Both the position numbers and the translations under genes were made by a program. Below the pieces are notes generated by a model, which was not told where the DNA came from, searched no databases, and saw only the letters and a list, made by a program, of their open reading frames with translations. Below, piece after piece: positions 1 through 9,530 of a stretch of 64,000 nt of DNA (position 1 is its first letter; every line of letters starts with the position of its first letter). This DNA comes from Mesorhizobium sp. CAU 1732 (lineage in GTDB: Bacteria > Pseudomonadota > Alphaproteobacteria > Rhizobiales > Rhizobiaceae): positions 1,860,001 to 1,924,000 of the forward strand of contig NZ_JBDQQR010000001.1 in the NCBI RefSeq assembly GCF_039888675.1, given 5' to 3'.

Positions 1-1394
1 ACAGCTTCGCGCCGGCGGCCGTCGCCGCCGTCGTGTTCGCGATCACGTCGCGCTATCTCTCGCCGTCCGAGTTCGGTCTCGTCGCGCTGGCCACAAGCAT
101 CACCATGCTCGCCAGCGCGTTCGGCTTTGCGGGCTTTGGCGAAGCGCTGATCCAGCGAGAGGATATCAAGACACGGCACCTCAACGCGGTGTTCTGGCTT
201 TGCCTGTCGGGCGCGGTGCTCATCTACGCCATTCTCGTCCTCTCAGCTCCGCTCGTGGGGACGCTCTTCGGCGAAGGCGGATTGCAGCTTCTGATCGCGG
301 TGGTCGGTGCGCGGGTGATCTTCGACATGGGGGCCGTCGTGCCCAACGCGCTGCTGTCACGCTCCATGTCGTTCCACAAGCTCGCGATCCGCACGACCGT
401 CGCGTCGCTGGTGGCGGCGGTCGTCTGTCTCGTCCTTCTTTATCTCGGCTACGGCCTGTGGGCGCTTGCGATCTCGCAGGTCGCGAGTGCGGCTGCGGCG
501 TGGATCGGTTCGGTGTTGTCGGTTCGCTGGCGTCCCGCATTCGAGTTCGATCGCCAGGCGCTTCGCGAGGTCGCGCGCTACGGCATGTTCGCGTCCGGCA
601 ACCGGATCATGCAGATGATCAATCTCGACCAATTGCTGGTCGGCGCGCTTCTCGGGACCGCTTCGCTGGGCCTGTTCAGCTTTGCGCGGCGGATTCATCA
701 GCTTCTTTCGGAGTTGATGTCAGGCGCCCTGCGCATGGTATCGTTCAGTGTCCTGTCCTCGATGCAGGCCGAAAAGGAAAAGCTGCGCGAGGCTTTCACC
801 TTCGCCACCTTCGCGTCCTGCGCGCTGTCGTTCCCGATCTTCGTAGGGTTGGCTGCTACCGCCGACGAGGTCGTTCCGCTGATTTTTGGCGCGCATTGGC
901 AGGAGGCGGTGCCCGCGCTTCAGGCGTTCTGCGTCATCGGCCTGATCACCTGCATCGGGCTGTTGCAGTCATCCCTGATCAACAGCCAGGGCAAGGTGTC
1001 CTGGTGGCTCTACTACCAGATCGCGCAGCAGGTCTCGACGGCGGTGGTGATCCTTGCCGCCTATCCCTACGGCATCGACGTGGTCGCCTACGCCTACGCG
1101 GCCAAGACGTTTCTGCTGTGGCCTGCGACCGTCTATATGAGCATCCGGCTTCTGGAGACGGGTGTCGAGCGGTATCTTCGCAGCTTCGTTGCACCGGCGG
1201 TCGCCAGCCTCGCCATGCTGGCCGCCGTCTTCGCCATCCGCTCCGCCACGGCGGAACTCGATACTATCGAGAGCCTCGCGCTGCAGGTCTGCGGCGGGGG
1301 CGTCATCTACATCTCGACGCTGGTCGCATTCGCCTATCGGCGCGTGCGGCAGGCATTCGCACTCATCTCAAAACGAAGGACGGTCTCGCCATGA
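1..1394 (+). CDS. Oligosaccharide flippase (Wzx/PST family), 5' partial
   Basis: This is a polytopic membrane protein of the polysaccharide-transporter type, which flips lipid-linked sugar repeat units across the inner membrane. The frame is already open at base 3, so the N-terminus lies outside the window; the GTG at 33 is only an internal codon. About 463 residues are visible, with repeated hydrophobic segments throughout. The segment after the first helices (YLSPSEFGLVALATSI) is typical of the family. The stop overlaps the next start by ATGA, coupling it to the pyruvyl transferase. The surrounding exopolysaccharide genes support export of an EPS repeat unit; the substrate cannot be inferred. 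Confidence 0.85.
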   Translation, partial: SFAPAAVAAVVFAITSRYLSPSEFGLVALATSITMLASAFGFAGFGEALIQREDIKTRHLNAVFWLCLSGAVLIYAILVLSAPLVGTLFGEGGLQLLIAVVGARVIFDMGAVVPNALLSRSMSFHKLAIRTTVASLVAAVVCLVLLYLGYGLWALAISQVASAAAAWIGSVLSVRWRPAFEFDRQALREVARYGMFASGNRIMQMINLDQLLVGALLGTASLGLFSFARRIHQLLSELMSGALRMVSFSVLSSMQAEKEKLREAFTFATFASCALSFPIFVGLAATADEVVPLIFGAHWQEAVPALQAFCVIGLITCIGLLQSSLINSQGKVSWWLYYQIAQQVSTAVVILAAYPYGIDVVAYAYAAKTFLLWPATVYMSIRLLETGVERYLRSFVAPAVASLAMLAAVFAIRSATAELDTIESLALQVCGGGVIYISTLVAFAYRRVRQAFALISKRRTVSP

Positions 1395-2296
1395 AACTCG
1401 TCTATTTCCAGGGGCACGTCCCCAATTTCGGCGACGAACTCAACGCCTATATGTGGGACAAGCTTTTGCCGGCCGGCTTCCTCGACGAGGATGAAAGCGA
1501 ACTCTTCATCGGCATCGGATCGATCCTCTGGGACGACTACCCGAAGACCGCGCGCAAATACGTGATGGGGTCCGGCTATGCCGGCTACAAGAAGGCCCCC
1601 GACATCGCGGACGGCTCCTGGGACGTCGTGTTCGTGCGCGGCCCGCGCACGGCCGAGAAAGTCGGCCTGCCGCCCGAGAAGGCGATCTGCGATTCGGCGA
1701 TCCTGCTTCGCGCCCATGAACTGCCGGCTGCCGGAGCGCCGATCGACGTGGCGTTCATGCCCCACTATGAGAGCCTCGATCGCGGCCTGTGGAAGGAAGC
1801 CTGCCGACTTGCCGGCATCGAGTTGATCGATCCGACAGAACCTGTCGAGACGATCATTTCGAAACTGCGCGGCACGCGCCTGCTGATCACCGAGGCGATG
1901 CACGGTGCGATCGTCGCCGACGCGCTGCGCACGCCCTGGGTCGCGGCATTGCCGATCAATCCGGGGCACCACGCCAAATGGGCGGATTGGTCGGGCGCTC
2001 TCAACCTCGACGTGCGTCATCATGAGTTGAAGCCGTCCAGCATGCTCGAGCTCTGGGTCAATCTCAGCAAGGGCAGGGGCGATCCGAACGGCCGGTCTGG
2101 CCGTCTGAGCCGCAGCGCGCTCGCTTCGCCCGTCAACGCCATCCTGGCGCGCCGTGCCGCAAGCCAACTTCGCAAGCTGGCACAGCAGGAGCCGCAATTG
2201 AGTGCGGACGCCGAAATCGAAGGTGTCACGGATCGTGCGCTGGAGGCCCTGAACGGCTTCGTGCGCCGCCGATCCGCCAAAGGCGTCGCGGCCTGA
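1391..2296 (+). CDS. Polysaccharide pyruvyl transferase family protein
   Basis: The 301-residue protein resembles ExoV-type polysaccharide pyruvyl transferases, which add ketal-linked pyruvate from PEP to sugars of an exopolysaccharide. The N-terminal NFGDELNAYMWDKLLP and the later TEAMHGAIVADALRTPW and NPGHHAKWADW segments are characteristic. The ATG at 1391 sits in an ATGA overlap with the flippase stop, which fixes the start. A strong hairpin terminator follows at 2322. Inferred role: decoration of the repeat unit handled by the flippase. Acceptor sugar unknown. Confidence 0.8.
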   Translation: MKLVYFQGHVPNFGDELNAYMWDKLLPAGFLDEDESELFIGIGSILWDDYPKTARKYVMGSGYAGYKKAPDIADGSWDVVFVRGPRTAEKVGLPPEKAICDSAILLRAHELPAAGAPIDVAFMPHYESLDRGLWKEACRLAGIELIDPTEPVETIISKLRGTRLLITEAMHGAIVADALRTPWVAALPINPGHHAKWADWSGALNLDVRHHELKPSSMLELWVNLSKGRGDPNGRSGRLSRSALASPVNAILARRAASQLRKLAQQEPQLSADAEIEGVTDRALEALNGFVRRRSAKGVAA

Positions 2297-2321
2297 GCTC
2301 TGGCGATGAACCACACAAACG

Positions 2322-2346
2322 AAAGGGCCTGCAAGCAGGCCCTTTT
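2322..2346. terminator. Intrinsic terminator after pyruvyl transferase
   Basis: A perfect 11-bp inverted repeat (AAAGGGCCTGC, AA, GCAGGCCCTTT) runs into a T tract on the + strand. It ends the flippase/pyruvyl transferase unit. The A-rich left side could also let it stop transcripts from the opposite strand, such as the tRNA-Pro unit. Confidence 0.85.
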
Positions 2347-2369
2347 TCGTGTTCCGGTAGGGGAATTTA

Positions 2370-2446
<77 letters not shown>

Positions 2447-2459
2447 AGCCGCCGAAACC

Positions 2460-2487
2460 CCTATAGACTGGTGCGTTTGCGCGCAAG
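2460..2487 (-). promoter_or_regulatory. Candidate sigma-70 promoter for tRNA-Pro
   Basis: On the minus strand CTTGCG (2482-2487) is followed after 16 bases by TATAGG (2460-2465), ending 13 bases before the tRNA 5' end. The spacing is one short of ideal, so this is a moderate call. Confidence 0.45.
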
Positions 2488-2524
2488 GGGAAAATGCCGA
2501 AATCCGGTGGATGCGCGTGTTCGG

Positions 2525-3769
2525 TCAGGCGCGCGCCCGCGTGTGCGCAAGTCCGCGCTGGTAACGGGCCTCCAATGCCATCGCGCCCCAGATGAGGCCG
2601 ATCAGCAGATAGAAATGGCGCCAGTGGTCCATGTCGATGACCGTGCCAAGCACGAGATGGCCGAGAAACACGACATAGGCGCAGAGAAGGTAGGGTTGCC
2701 ACGGGCGGTCGCGGAACAGGATGCGGAAGCCGCCGGCGATTGTCCAGAGCACCAGCGTGACGAAGGCTGCGAAGCCGGTCCAGCCATAGTCCATCAGCGC
2801 CTTGAGCCAGATGTTGTGCGTATCCTCGCCGAGCATGCGGCCGAAATTCAGCGGGCCAATGCCGAGCGGGTTTTCCATCGCCATCTGCAGGCCGATGCCG
2901 AACCGTGCGAAACGCCCCATCTCGCCGGCATCGTAATCTTGGACGAGCCGGGCGCGCATGGCGAAGAATTCGCCGACGCCCGGCAGTTGCAGCAGGACGA
3001 CGATCGCCATGATCAGAAGCGTGACCGCGAGCGCGCTCATCATGGCCACGCGAAGCCGGAAGAGGCCGCTATTGCTTTGCAGAAAAAGCGCCATCGTCAG
3101 CATGATGGACGCCGCGCCGAACAGCCCCCACGCGCCGCGCGAGAACGAAAAGAAGATCGCCGCGACGATGATCGTGAACACGACCACATAGAGCGGCATC
3201 TTGAGCGGATTGCCCGTCAGGAGCCGGTAGAGCATGTAGACGCCCGGCAGCGCGAGATAGGGGCCGAAGACGTTGGGATCGCCGAACGCGCCCATGGCGC
3301 GGTCATAGCGCGTGAAGAGTTCCGCACCGGGAAACAGGCGGAAGTAGCCCGCAATTCCTAGCATGCCGGTCAGCACGGCGGCGGCCGTCCAGCCGATGAA
3401 GATCAGCTTGTAGCGCGTGTGGTCCGCTTCCAGGATCGCCACGAAGAACACGGCGCTGAACGCGAGGAACAGCGTCACCGCCAGATAGAGCGGCGTCTGG
3501 TAGAGGTCGCCCATCGTGCTCATGGAGAGCAGGCCGCCGACATTGTAGGTCACGAAAATTGCGAGGAGCAGCGCGGCGTGGCGTGAAAGCCTGAGCCCGA
3601 ACAGCGCCCAGACCGCGATCAGCCCAGCCATGAAGAGTTCGTAGGGAGCGGGTTCGTTGATCACGAAGCCCGACAGGAAGACGCCGAACATCACCGCCGC
3701 CGAAGCGACGATGGAGATCGCCTTCGCCTGGACGAGTGTCGCGGGAAGCGTATGCGCGACCGCGCTCAA
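2525..3769 (-). CDS. O-antigen ligase / Wzy-type polymerase family protein
   Basis: A 414-residue membrane protein with about ten or more hydrophobic helices. It carries a large periplasmic loop near residues 290-330 with the family signature DTHNIWLKALMDYGWTGF, and GDPNVFGPYLALPG earlier. Such proteins polymerise or ligate lipid-linked oligosaccharides on the periplasmic side (ExoQ/Wzy-like). Its start overlaps the stop of the upstream phosphotransferase by ATGA. In this EPS setting a polymerase role is more likely than O-antigen ligation, but sequence alone does not separate the two. Confidence 0.8.
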   Translation of the reverse strand: MSAVAHTLPATLVQAKAISIVASAAVMFGVFLSGFVINEPAPYELFMAGLIAVWALFGLRLSRHAALLLAIFVTYNVGGLLSMSTMGDLYQTPLYLAVTLFLAFSAVFFVAILEADHTRYKLIFIGWTAAAVLTGMLGIAGYFRLFPGAELFTRYDRAMGAFGDPNVFGPYLALPGVYMLYRLLTGNPLKMPLYVVVFTIIVAAIFFSFSRGAWGLFGAASIMLTMALFLQSNSGLFRLRVAMMSALAVTLLIMAIVVLLQLPGVGEFFAMRARLVQDYDAGEMGRFARFGIGLQMAMENPLGIGPLNFGRMLGEDTHNIWLKALMDYGWTGFAAFVTLVLWTIAGGFRILFRDRPWQPYLLCAYVVFLGHLVLGTVIDMDHWRHFYLLIGLIWGAMALEARYQRGLAHTRARA

Positions 3770-5316
3770 TAGGCGTTTTCCGTATTGAGCAGCCGGATCG
3801 GCGTCAGGAACAGGATCTTCAAATCGAACCAGAGCGACCAGTTCTCGATGTAATAGAGATCGAATTCCGTGCGCATGCGGATCTTGTCGTCATGGTCGAT
3901 TTCGCCGCGCCATCCGTTGATCTGCGCCCAGCCCGTGACACCGGGCTTCACGCGGTGGCGCGCGAAATAGCCGTCCACGACTTCGTGGTAGAGCCGGTGA
4001 TGCGACTGCGCGGTGACCGCATGAGGACGCGGTCCGACCAGCGACAGATTGCCGATCAGGGCGTTGAAGAACTGCGGCAGCTCGTCGATCGAGGTCTTGC
4101 GGATGAACCGACCGACACGCGTGACGCGCGGGTCTCCCTTGGTCACGGCCTTGCGCGCGGTCGGATCGCATTGGTCCGTGTACATCGAGCGGAACTTGTA
4201 GACGTCGATGACCTCGTTGTTGAAGCCGTGGCGCTTCTGCCTGAAGAAAACCGGCCCCTTGCTGTCGAGCTTGATGGCGATCGCCGTCGCGATCATGATC
4301 GGCGAGAACGCGATGATGCCGAGCAGGCTGAAAACGATGTCGAAGGCGCGCTTGGCGACCGAATCCCAGTCGTTGATCGGCTTGTCGAAGATGTCGAGCA
4401 TCGGCACCGAGCCGATATAGGAATAGGCGCGCGGGCGGAAGCGCAACTGGTTGGAGTGCGCCGACAACCGGATGTCGACGGGCAGCACCCAGAGCTTTTT
4501 CAGCATGGCCAGAACGCGCGATTCCGCCGTGAGCGGCAGCGAGACGATCATCATGTCGATCCGCGCGATGCGGGCGAAGTCGATCAGTTCGCTGACGTTT
4601 CCGAGCTTCGGATAGCCCGCCACGACGGGCGGCGAACGCCGGTCGTCGCGGTCGTCGAAGATGCCGCAGATGCGGATGTCGTTGTGCGGCTGCTGTTCGA
4701 TCGAGCGGATCAGTATTTCCGCGCCCTTGCCGCCGCCGACGATGACGGCGCGGCGTTCCATGACACCGTTGCGGGCCCAGCGGCGCACGAGGCGCGACAT
4801 GACGAAGCGAAGCGCGAGGATCAGGCCGAGTCCGGTCGCGAACCAGGCCGCGAGCCACAGGCGCGAAAACTCCTCCGAAATCTTCAGGAAGAAGCCGGCA
4901 GCGGTCATCAGCGCCAGCGTCCCGCCCCACACCAGGATGATCGTGCCGAGGCTCTTCATCGGGTGCCTGAGGTTGGCAATCTGGTAGTTGTCGGTAATTT
5001 CGAGGATGATGACTGCGGCGACCGACGTCAGGACGATGAGCAGCGGATAGTGCCACAGCATGAACGTATCGATGCCGATATAGGCTGCATAGAGCGCCAT
5101 GCCCGACACGAGCAGCAGCGCGAATTCCACCAGGCGCATGATGCCACTCACCATGACCGGAGACATCGTGTCGCGGCGGTATTGGGTGGCTATCTGGAGC
5201 GCGATCGGGCTGAGTTCCTGGGTGCCGGGCACGACCGGCTTCACGTCACCCGAATAGGAGCGAACGGCTTCGCTGGTGAATTTGTGGGCGGGGTCGATCT
5301 TGCTCATGGCACGCAT
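3766..5316 (-). CDS. Undecaprenyl-phosphate sugar phosphotransferase (WcaJ/ExoY-like)
   Basis: This 516-residue enzyme starts EPS synthesis by moving a hexose-1-phosphate from a UDP-sugar to undecaprenyl phosphate. About four N-terminal helices (residues 50-170) precede a nucleotide-fold region ([18 protein letters not shown]). The C-terminal bacterial sugar transferase domain begins near residue 325 with [18 protein letters not shown], then [27 protein letters not shown] and LVGPRPHA. The C-terminus LLNTENAY is typical of the group. ATG at 5307 (MSKID) is an alternative start. It is coupled to the downstream polymerase by ATGA. Confidence 0.92.
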   Translation of the reverse strand: MRAMSKIDPAHKFTSEAVRSYSGDVKPVVPGTQELSPIALQIATQYRRDTMSPVMVSGIMRLVEFALLLVSGMALYAAYIGIDTFMLWHYPLLIVLTSVAAVIILEITDNYQIANLRHPMKSLGTIILVWGGTLALMTAAGFFLKISEEFSRLWLAAWFATGLGLILALRFVMSRLVRRWARNGVMERRAVIVGGGKGAEILIRSIEQQPHNDIRICGIFDDRDDRRSPPVVAGYPKLGNVSELIDFARIARIDMMIVSLPLTAESRVLAMLKKLWVLPVDIRLSAHSNQLRFRPRAYSYIGSVPMLDIFDKPINDWDSVAKRAFDIVFSLLGIIAFSPIMIATAIAIKLDSKGPVFFRQKRHGFNNEVIDVYKFRSMYTDQCDPTARKAVTKGDPRVTRVGRFIRKTSIDELPQFFNALIGNLSLVGPRPHAVTAQSHHRLYHEVVDGYFARHRVKPGVTGWAQINGWRGEIDHDDKIRMRTEFDLYYIENWSLWFDLKILFLTPIRLLNTENAY

Positions 5317-5379
5317 CCCTGGAACGCGAAATTTCCTAGCAGAAAGCAGCTAAGGAAACCTTCACGCGGGACGTTGCAT

Positions 5380-6516
5380 TCAACCGGTCTTGGGCAAGTG
5401 GCTGAAATAGGCGTGTTCTACATCAGCCGCCATGACGTCGGCGCCGAAACGGGCCCGCAAATCTTCAGGAGATGGCATGTGCGCCGCAAACGCCGCCTCG
5501 TTGCTCAGCGCTGCGACCATCGCCGAAGACACGCTTGAGACGGTGGGCTCGACAAGGGCAGGGGAACCCGCCTCGAACACTTCCGGAATGCCGCCGACCG
5601 CGCTTGCGATCATGGTTTTGCGCGCGGCGAGCGCTTCGAGCACGATGTAGGGCATCGCCTCGGCACGCGACGGAACAACGACGATGCGCGCGAGCGCGAA
5701 GGCCTGGCGCGCCGGCATCGGGGCGAGGAAAGTGATCCTGCCGGACAGGCCGAGCGCGAGTGCCTGCTGCTTGTAGCGAGGCAGGTCGTCGCCGTCCCCG
5801 ACCATGACGGCGGTGAGCTCGCGGCCAAGCTGCGGCGATGCGGCGGCGAGCGCGTCGATGAAGATGTCCGGCCCCTTCAGGTCGCGCATCATGCCGATAT
5901 AGAGAAGGTCGGCCGCGTCGTTGGCGGTTTGCACGGGCTCGAATTCGCTCGCCTTCAGGCCGTTATAGACGAGGCTCGAAGCCGAACGTGGTTCGCCGAC
6001 CTTGCGAACGAAGGTGCGGCGCTCATAGTCCGACACGAAAAGCACATGGTCGGTAAAGCGCCCCAGCAAGCGCTCGACCGAGAAAAGCACGCGACCCTTC
6101 GTGGTCGCCGCATCGTAGTGCAGCACCCCGCCATGCGGGGAATAGAGGCGGGCTACGCAATACCTGGAGACCCGCAGGAATGAGCCGAACAGACGGGCAA
6201 GCGCGCCACCCTTGGCGCCGTGCCCGTGCAGCACGTCCGGCCGCAATGCCTTGATAAGCTTGTACGTTCGCCAGCCGGCGGCGAGGTCGCCCGGCCCGAT
6301 CTGGCGTCTGATGGTGATCCGCGAGACGCCGAGTGCCAGCGATCCGCGGATTTCGTCGAAATAACGGTCTTCGAGTTCACCCCCGGTGGATGAATCGCAG
6401 ATGATGCCGACCTCGTGTCCCGCCGCCGCCTGTGCAGTGACCAGGTCACGCACGTGGCGGAAAATGCCGCCCACCGGCGAGCGGAAGCAGTGGACGATGC
6501 GCAGGCGAGGGGCCAC
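5380..6516 (-). CDS. Glycosyltransferase family 4 (GT-B)
   Basis: The GT-B protein starts MAPRLRIVHCFRSPVGGIFRH, a donor/acceptor loop typical of GT4 enzymes. The C-terminal domain carries DLLYIGMMRDLKGPDIFIDAL and the nucleotide-sugar contact PSRAEAMPYIVLEALAA, including the E-x7-E pattern. I chose the GTG at 6516 because the frame further upstream overlaps the export gene and reads as low-complexity sequence; a purine-rich stretch precedes this GTG. Likely role: adding one sugar of the EPS repeat unit on the cytoplasmic face. Donor and linkage unknown. Confidence 0.85.
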   Translation of the reverse strand: MAPRLRIVHCFRSPVGGIFRHVRDLVTAQAAAGHEVGIICDSSTGGELEDRYFDEIRGSLALGVSRITIRRQIGPGDLAAGWRTYKLIKALRPDVLHGHGAKGGALARLFGSFLRVSRYCVARLYSPHGGVLHYDAATTKGRVLFSVERLLGRFTDHVLFVSDYERRTFVRKVGEPRSASSLVYNGLKASEFEPVQTANDAADLLYIGMMRDLKGPDIFIDALAAASPQLGRELTAVMVGDGDDLPRYKQQALALGLSGRITFLAPMPARQAFALARIVVVPSRAEAMPYIVLEALAARKTMIASAVGGIPEVFEAGSPALVEPTVSSVSSAMVAALSNEAAFAAHMPSPEDLRARFGADVMAADVEHAYFSHLPKTG

Positions 6517-6535
6517 GAGCGGTCGGACTCTCGGT

Positions 6536-7102
6536 CTAGAAGAAGCGTTCGCGGACGTAGATCGTGTCGCCCGGCAACATGGGATCGGATGTCGCGACAC
6601 GCCCCGTCATGACTTCTCCGTTGATGTCGCGTGTAATGTCTACGCTCGCCTGGTTGGCGCGCGGCGTGTAGCCGCCGGCTGCCGCGACGGCCTTCTGGAC
6701 CGTCATGCCCGGCACGTAGGAATACTGGCCTGCCGCGCCCACTTCGCCCATCACGAAAACGGGTCTGTAGCGATCGACCTCCACGGATACGTCGGGGTCG
6801 CGCAGATAGCCGTTGCGCAGCTTGCTCGCGATCTGTTCCTCGATCTGCTGAACCGTATAGCCGCGCGCCGCGATGGACCCCACGAGCGGGAACGCGAGGT
6901 AGCCCGACTGGTCGATCGCATAGGTATTGGTGAGCGTTTCCTGCTCGAAGACGGTGACCCGAATGCGATCGCCCGCATCGAGGACATAGGGCTTGTCGAT
7001 GGCTTCATGGAATGCCGGGGGCGCGGGGCGATAGCCCGAACATCCGGAAACCACGGTGGCGGCTGCGGCAAGCATCAGTGCGGCTGCGAACTGGCTTTTC
7101 AT
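6536..7102 (-). CDS. Polysaccharide export outer-membrane lipoprotein (Wza/ExoF family)
   Basis: The 188-residue protein begins with a lipoprotein signal peptide; the lipobox VSGC places the acylated cysteine at about residue 21. The poly-export domain follows (YVLDAGDRIRVTVFEQETL, SGYLAFPLVGSI), then an SLBB-like segment (FVMGEVGAAGQYSYVPGMTV). Such proteins form the secretion channel through the outer membrane and dock with a Wzz/ExoP co-polymerase, which is encoded divergently at 7335. It is the first gene of the minus-strand EPS operon. Confidence 0.88.
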   Translation of the reverse strand: MKSQFAAALMLAAAATVVSGCSGYRPAPPAFHEAIDKPYVLDAGDRIRVTVFEQETLTNTYAIDQSGYLAFPLVGSIAARGYTVQQIEEQIASKLRNGYLRDPDVSVEVDRYRPVFVMGEVGAAGQYSYVPGMTVQKAVAAAGGYTPRANQASVDITRDINGEVMTGRVATSDPMLPGDTIYVRERFF

Positions 7103-7334
7103 TCCGAACGACGACCTTCTGCAGTGTCCGCGGCGGTAGCCTTCGCGGAGCCAACGGTCTTGTTATCGATCTGTTAGGGTTAATGTCGGGTAAAGAACGC
7201 GCGGAAATCGTCGGTGGACCGCCTGCCGTCTTAACCTTTGATTAGCAAAGAAAAACGGTGCGTTACCGCCTCCTTAACGTGGCGGTTACCATACTTCTTT
7301 ACGGTGCAGCCAGTGTTTGTTGGAGTGAACGCAC
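7103..7334. promoter_or_regulatory. Divergent EPS promoter region
   Basis: These 232 bases separate the minus-strand export operon from the plus-strand co-polymerase, so both promoters should lie here. The stretch is AT-rich relative to its flanks (7190-7310). It contains a 6-bp inverted repeat ACCGCC...GGCGGT near 7267-7288. No promoter hexamers stand out clearly enough to place. Confidence 0.4.
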
Positions 7335-9527
7335 ATGACTGGTGCACGTCCGGCCGTCAGCGACGTCGACGTCGATCTGGGGCGCCTTTTCGGCAGCCTT
7401 TTGCGGAACTGGTTCCGGATATTGCTCGTCGCCATCGTCGTCACGGTGGCGGCTGTCGTGCTTGCGTCTCTCGCGACCCCGATGTACCGCGCCGAGACGC
7501 GCATCCTGATCGAAAGTCGCGAGGCGAGTAGTTCGGTATCGGATGCCGATCGCCCGCTCTTGGACGAAGAGGCCATCACCAGCCAGGTCGAGGTCATCGC
7601 GTCGACCGACATCCTGCGCGAGGTGGCCCGCAAGCTCAATCTGGCGGAGCACGAGGAATTCGGAGGTTCGGCCGAGCCATCCGCGCTGCGCAGTTTCCTC
7701 GTTATGGCGGGCCTGAGCAACGATCCCAGCCGCGCATCACGCGACGACCGTGTCCTCAAAGCGCTCCGCGAAAACCTGAACGTCTACCGTGTGGATCGGT
7801 CGCGCGTCATCGACGTGCGTTTCTCCTCCTCCGATCCGCAACTTGCTGCGGCGGTCCCCGAAGCAGTCGCAGATGCATATCTCTCATTTCAGGAGCAGGC
7901 GAAGCGCCTGTCGAACGCCGATGCAACGCGGTGGCTGCAACCGGAGATCGACGATCTTCGCCAGCGTGTTCGCCAGGCCGAGGCGCGCGTTGCCGCCTAT
8001 CGCGGCCAGAGCGATCTGTTCGTCGGGCAGAACAACTCGGTTCTTGCGACGCAGCAGCTTTCCGAACTCTCCAGCGAGTTGACGCGGGTGCGCGCGACGC
8101 GCTCGGCTGCCGAGGGCAGGGCGGAGGCGATCCGCGCCGCGCTTCAGTCGGGTGCGGCGATCGACACGGTCGCCGATGTGCTCAATGCTCCGCTGGTCCA
8201 GCGTCTGCGCGAACGCCAGATCCAACTGACGTCCGATCGCGCCGATCTGGCGACGTCGCTGCTTGGCAACCACCCGCGCATCCGCGCGATCAACGCGCAG
8301 CTTGCCGAGAGCGAATCGCAATTGCGCACCGAGATGGGCAAGGTTCTGCGCAGCTTCGAAAGCGAGGCATCGACGGCCGAGGCGCGCGAGCAGCAGTTGC
8401 TTACGGACCTCAGCCGTCTCAAGGTCGAGTCGGCGCGTGCCGGCGAAGACGAAGTCGAGCTTCGCGCACTGGAGCGCGAGGCCTCGGCAGAACGTGCGCT
8501 GCTCGAATCCTATCTTGCCCGCTATAACGAAGCCGCATCGCGTGCCGACGGCACCTATCTGCCGGTGGATGCGCGCGTCTTCTCCCGCGCGAGCGTGCCC
8601 TTCGAGGCCTATTTCCCAAAAGTTCTGCCGATCGCGATTGCCGCCTTCGTAGCTGCGTTGCTGGTCACCGCCGTCATCATCCTTCTGCGCGAACTGTTCA
8701 GCGGCCGCGCCATGCGACCAGCCGAAGGCGCCTTCATACCGGTCGAGCAGGTGGTGATGCCGCCCGTCACGGCTCTTGAAGGTGATGGCGAGGAAGACGA
8801 TCTGCGCGCCGCTTCCGCCCCGTATGAACACAACGACCACGATCTCGTCGCCTATGGCGAAGATCTGGATAGTGACGACGCCCTGCGCGAGATCGCGGAT
8901 GAAGCCACGCCTGCGCCGGTGATGGCGGAGCGCAACGAGCTTTCGATCGGCGCGGCGGCGGAGCGTCTCGTGGCCACCGGCGCGATCCGGGCGATCTTCG
9001 TCTCGCCGGAAGGCGACGAGGCGGCGGCATCGTCGGTGATGGTCGCACGAGCCGTTTCCGATGCAGGCCTGCGCGTGCTCTTCCTCGACCTGACCTCCTC
9101 GGGCTTGGCGTCGGCATCCATGCTGGAAAGCGGGCGCTATCCCGGCATCACCAATCTTCTGGCCTCCGAAGCCCAGTTCGCCGACATCATCCGTGGCGAT
9201 CTCTATTCGGACTGCCATGTGATACCGATGGGCACGGCCGAAACCGCCAAGGCGATGCGCGCCATGGATCGCCTGCCGATCATCATGAGTTCGTTGACCA
9301 CTGCCTACGACATGGTGATCGTGGAATGCGGCCCGACCGATGCCGACGGCATCAGCCGCGTCATCGGCGAGGGCAGCGAGATCTTTGTCAGCGTGATCGA
9401 GCCCGAGGATGAGGCGGTCGGCCAGACCACCGCCAACCTGTCCGAGAATGGCTATGAGAACGTCCTGCGCGTGACCCCTGTCGGCCAGGAGATGCCGCCT
9501 GCGCCGGCCGGCCGTTCTGTCGCCTGA
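7335..9527 (+). CDS. Wzz/GumC/ExoP-type EPS co-polymerase with degenerate kinase domain
   Basis: 730 residues. An N-terminal Wzz domain has TM1 near residues 28-50. A long alpha-helical periplasmic region (about 180-400) precedes TM2 near 430-455 (VLPIAIAAFVAALLVTAVII). The C-terminal cytoplasmic domain (about 545-715) keeps the fold of the BY-kinase/ParA-like partner. The usual P-loop is replaced by SPEGDEAAASSV, the Walker A' segment reads VLFLDLTSSG, and there is no C-terminal tyrosine cluster. It should control EPS chain length together with the divergent export lipoprotein, probably without kinase activity. Start ATG 7335 follows GGAGTGAACG. Confidence 0.88.
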   Translation: MTGARPAVSDVDVDLGRLFGSLLRNWFRILLVAIVVTVAAVVLASLATPMYRAETRILIESREASSSVSDADRPLLDEEAITSQVEVIASTDILREVARKLNLAEHEEFGGSAEPSALRSFLVMAGLSNDPSRASRDDRVLKALRENLNVYRVDRSRVIDVRFSSSDPQLAAAVPEAVADAYLSFQEQAKRLSNADATRWLQPEIDDLRQRVRQAEARVAAYRGQSDLFVGQNNSVLATQQLSELSSELTRVRATRSAAEGRAEAIRAALQSGAAIDTVADVLNAPLVQRLRERQIQLTSDRADLATSLLGNHPRIRAINAQLAESESQLRTEMGKVLRSFESEASTAEAREQQLLTDLSRLKVESARAGEDEVELRALEREASAERALLESYLARYNEAASRADGTYLPVDARVFSRASVPFEAYFPKVLPIAIAAFVAALLVTAVIILLRELFSGRAMRPAEGAFIPVEQVVMPPVTALEGDGEEDDLRAASAPYEHNDHDLVAYGEDLDSDDALREIADEATPAPVMAERNELSIGAAAERLVATGAIRAIFVSPEGDEAAASSVMVARAVSDAGLRVLFLDLTSSGLASASMLESGRYPGITNLLASEAQFADIIRGDLYSDCHVIPMGTAETAKAMRAMDRLPIIMSSLTTAYDMVIVECGPTDADGISRVIGEGSEIFVSVIEPEDEAVGQTTANLSENGYENVLRVTPVGQEMPPAPAGRSVA

Positions 9528-9530
9528 CGC

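Noticed and set aside
200..1390. An N-terminal extension of the pyruvyl transferase reading through the flippase gene
   Set aside because: The extension is a frame-shadow of the flippase, rich in Arg. The ATG at 1391 in the ATGA overlap begins the conserved domain.
3736..5538. A 600-codon open frame on the + strand opposite the EPS phosphotransferase and glycosyltransferase, and similar long antisense frames (for example 2471-3361, 15205-16833, 7884-9218)
   Set aside because: They are Arg/His/Asp-rich mirror frames of clear genes, produced by high GC at third codon positions. None shows a domain or a credible ribosome-binding site.
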